A stretch of 25,219 bases of DNA from CAZWCX01 sp964632945 (lineage in GTDB: Bacteria > Planctomycetota > MHYJ01 > WSZJ01 > CAZWCX01): contig CAZWCX010000106.1 of the NCBI GenBank assembly GCA_964632945.1, positions 1 to 25,219 of the forward strand, read 5' to 3'. Below are positions 20,901-25,219 of this stretch, one piece after another. The notes under the pieces were generated by a model that was given only the letters and a program-made list of their open reading frames with translations, did not search any database and had not been told where the DNA came from. How positions within the stretch are numbered: position 1 is the stretch's first letter; the number at the start of each line of letters is the position of its first letter. The position numbers were made by a program, and so were the translations under genes.

Positions 20901-21797
20901 ATGCCCATGTCATCCGTCGCTCGCCTCTTCGTGTCCCTGCCGCTCGGGCTGTTGCTGCTCGCCGGCCCGGTCCATGGTGATGTGGTGTTGCTCAAGGGGG
21001 GGGCTCGAGTCGAGGGGCAGATTCGCGACCTCGGTGACGCGATCGAGTTGGTCAACTTCTCCATCCGGATCAAGATTCCGAAGAGCGAGATCGACCGGGT
21101 GGAGAAGCAGGCCTCCGCGTACGAGGAATATCTGTCGCGCTCGGACGCCGCGGATCTGAACACGGCGGCCGGGCGGTTCGCATTCGCGCAATGGTGCCTG
21201 GGGAAGGGGTGGAAAGACAAGTATGCGAACGAGTTGCATCGCACTCTTGAGCTCGACCCGGATTTCGTGCCGGCGCGGAAAGCGCTGGGGTACGAGAAAT
21301 TCAAGGGTCGCTGGATGACGCCGGACGAGATCAAATTCGACGAAGGGTTCGTGAAGTATCAGGATCGCTGGGTACGCCCGGAGCGGGCCGAGCTGTTGGC
21401 CCAGCGGGATGCCGAGAGGGAGCGACTGGCGATCGTCGATCGCGGCCTCAACCGGCTGGCCGCGAAGATGAGTTCGCCGCGTGCGGATGAGCGCCGCGCT
21501 GCGTATGAAGAGATGCTGGAATTCGGGCGCAAGTATGGGGTTATGAACATCGACGAAATTGCTTCCCGGACACTCGGATATTATGACGAGCAGTACCGTA
21601 TCCGGGCGATCCTGGAGAGCCAGTACGTGACCCTCGAGGTGCACGCGAGTTCGGGCGACCTGGCGCAGCCAATTCGGACCCTGCCGATCGTTCAAACGAT
21701 CGACGCCTTCGGCATTCTGCATACGGTTTCGATCCAGCTCCCGGCCATAAACTTTGCCGGCGCGAATACTACCGTCGTTGTTCCGGCCGGATCGTAG
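20901..21797 (+). CDS. Secreted protein with tandem GxWMTPxE-like motifs, unknown function
   Basis: 298 residues. Signal peptide MPMSSVARLF..., cleavage likely after VHG near residue 26. The mature start (DVVLLKGGARVEGQI... IELVNFSIRIKIPKSEIDRVE) resembles the small beta domain at the start of many planctomycete secreted proteins. A TPR-like stretch (LHRTLELDPDFVPARKALGY) is followed by two consecutive copies of a motif: YEKFKGRWMTPDE and FVKYQDRWVRPER (about 135-165). The rest is helical with a hydrophobic C-terminal tail. ATG 20901 has GGGAG seven bases upstream. No enzymatic motif; a role in surface or periplasmic protein binding is a guess from the repeats. It lies immediately before the rRNA promoter. 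Confidence 0.87.
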   Translation: MPMSSVARLFVSLPLGLLLLAGPVHGDVVLLKGGARVEGQIRDLGDAIELVNFSIRIKIPKSEIDRVEKQASAYEEYLSRSDAADLNTAAGRFAFAQWCLGKGWKDKYANELHRTLELDPDFVPARKALGYEKFKGRWMTPDEIKFDEGFVKYQDRWVRPERAELLAQRDAERERLAIVDRGLNRLAAKMSSPRADERRAAYEEMLEFGRKYGVMNIDEIASRTLGYYDEQYRIRAILESQYVTLEVHASSGDLAQPIRTLPIVQTIDAFGILHTVSIQLPAINFAGANTTVVVPAGS

Positions 21798-21855
21798 GGC
21801 GGGGGAGCCCGGGTTGGCAGGGCCGCGAAATCTGCAAGATTGGTGCAAAATCCTA

Positions 21856-21883
21856 TTGACTTCGAGTTCGAAAACCATATAAT
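21856..21883 (+). promoter_or_regulatory. Promoter of the 23S rRNA gene
   Basis: TTGACT (21856-21861), 16-base spacer, perfect TATAAT (21878-21883). It is the best -10 in the window and is preceded by A/T-rich sequence. The predicted start point is near 21890. Confidence 0.8.
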
Positions 21884-21939
21884 CCTCTTTCCCACGACGA
21901 GACGTGGAACGCTTCGTGCGTCTTGAAGCCGAAGCGGTT

Positions 21940-21951
21940 GATCTTTGACAA
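21940..21951 (+). promoter_or_regulatory. boxA-like antitermination signal in the rRNA leader
   Basis: GATCTTTGACAA closely matches the rRNA boxA of other bacteria (E. coli TGCTCTTTAACAA), the NusB/NusE-binding RNA element. It is about 50 bases after the predicted start point, as expected for an rRNA leader. Confidence 0.7.
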
Positions 21952-22264
21952 TTCGGTGTGCAGTTCCAAAGAGCTGCGAAAACAGAGGAGCGCCAGTAGG
22001 ATTCAGCGCGCACCTCGCGCAAGCGGGGTGGCGTGTGAAGCCGGGCGGTGCGACCTCGGACTTTGGCTTCCGCAAGGGAGTCGGGGGACGGGGGAGTGCT
22101 GTCGGGTGGAGCACCTCGATCCTGACGTAATGACCGGTCGGGGTCGTGGCGATGAGCCTCTGCATGCCATATTCTATCTCGACGGGAAACCAGGGCGGTG
22201 CCGGACGACTCCGGGACGGATCGGCGGGTACGGTCGGGGTTTCGTGTCAGTGGGAAGAATATGT

Positions 22265-25219
<2,955 letters not shown>

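Larger units (their letters stand above)
21798..22264 (+). other. 23S rRNA promoter and leader region
   Basis: No protein gene. It holds an AT-rich stretch at about 21828-21853 (UP-element-like), the rRNA promoter, boxA, and a leader of about 375 bases with GCAA-tetraloop hairpins: CACCTCGC-GCAA-GCGGGGTG at 22011-22030, and a second around 22067-22085. No tRNA and no 16S sequence is present. Confidence 0.7.

Noticed and set aside
21945..21951. TTGACA within the rRNA leader as a second promoter
   Set aside because: It is part of the boxA sequence and no -10 hexamer lies at a suitable distance downstream.

Overview
The window is high-GC bacterial DNA whose gene content and rRNA layout fit a member of the Planctomycetota (PVC group). 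The signs are a Hanks-type Ser/Thr kinase fused to a long TPR-rich tail, many secreted or lipoprotein-anchored proteins of unknown family, three EutN/CcmL-type bacterial microcompartment (BMC) vertex proteins in one operon, and a 23S rRNA gene that has its own promoter and no 16S gene anywhere in the 22 kb before it. The phylum assignment is an inference; no 16S is present to settle it.

Layout. 1-4.8 kb: a membrane-anchored protein kinase, open to the left edge, followed by a secreted TPR-like protein that is a paralogue of the kinase's own C-terminal region. 5.1-7.1 kb, minus strand: an HDOD-GAF-GGDEF diguanylate cyclase with an intact I-site. 7.35-12.1 kb: a tight operon of BMC vertex protein, RpiB-like isomerase, two more BMC vertex proteins, a small Ala/Pro-rich lipoprotein, DeoC deoxyribose-phosphate aldolase and a polytopic membrane protein. 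12.2-15.3 kb, same strand: a zinc-ribbon Nudix hydrolase, a phosphohexomutase-superfamily enzyme and a uridine/purine nucleoside phosphorylase. 15.9-21.8 kb: a metallo-beta-lactamase-fold hydrolase, a lipoprotein followed by tRNA-Ile(GAT), an alkaline-phosphatase-superfamily membrane protein, a secreted protein followed by tRNA-Ala(TGC), and another secreted protein. 21.86 kb to the right edge: promoter, boxA-bearing leader and 23S rRNA, truncated at the edge.

How the genes may work together. Nucleoside phosphorylase yields (deoxy)ribose-1-phosphate. A phosphohexomutase-superfamily enzyme could convert this to the 5-phosphate. A Nudix enzyme acting on ADP-ribose would also give ribose-5-phosphate. 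RpiB-like and DeoC enzymes act on pentose-5-phosphates, and DeoC releases acetaldehyde, the kind of volatile aldehyde that metabolosomes confine. The three pentameric vertex proteins make a nucleoside/sugar-phosphate BMC locus, comparable to the SPU (sugar-phosphate-utilising) class, the best reading. No BMC-H/T shell protein, PduL or aldehyde dehydrogenase is present, so the locus is partial or split.

The other strong signals are the stand-alone 23S gene, a large RNase III-like insertion in its helix 45, and the two tRNAs usually found in the 16S-23S spacer lying separately just upstream, each behind a protein gene.
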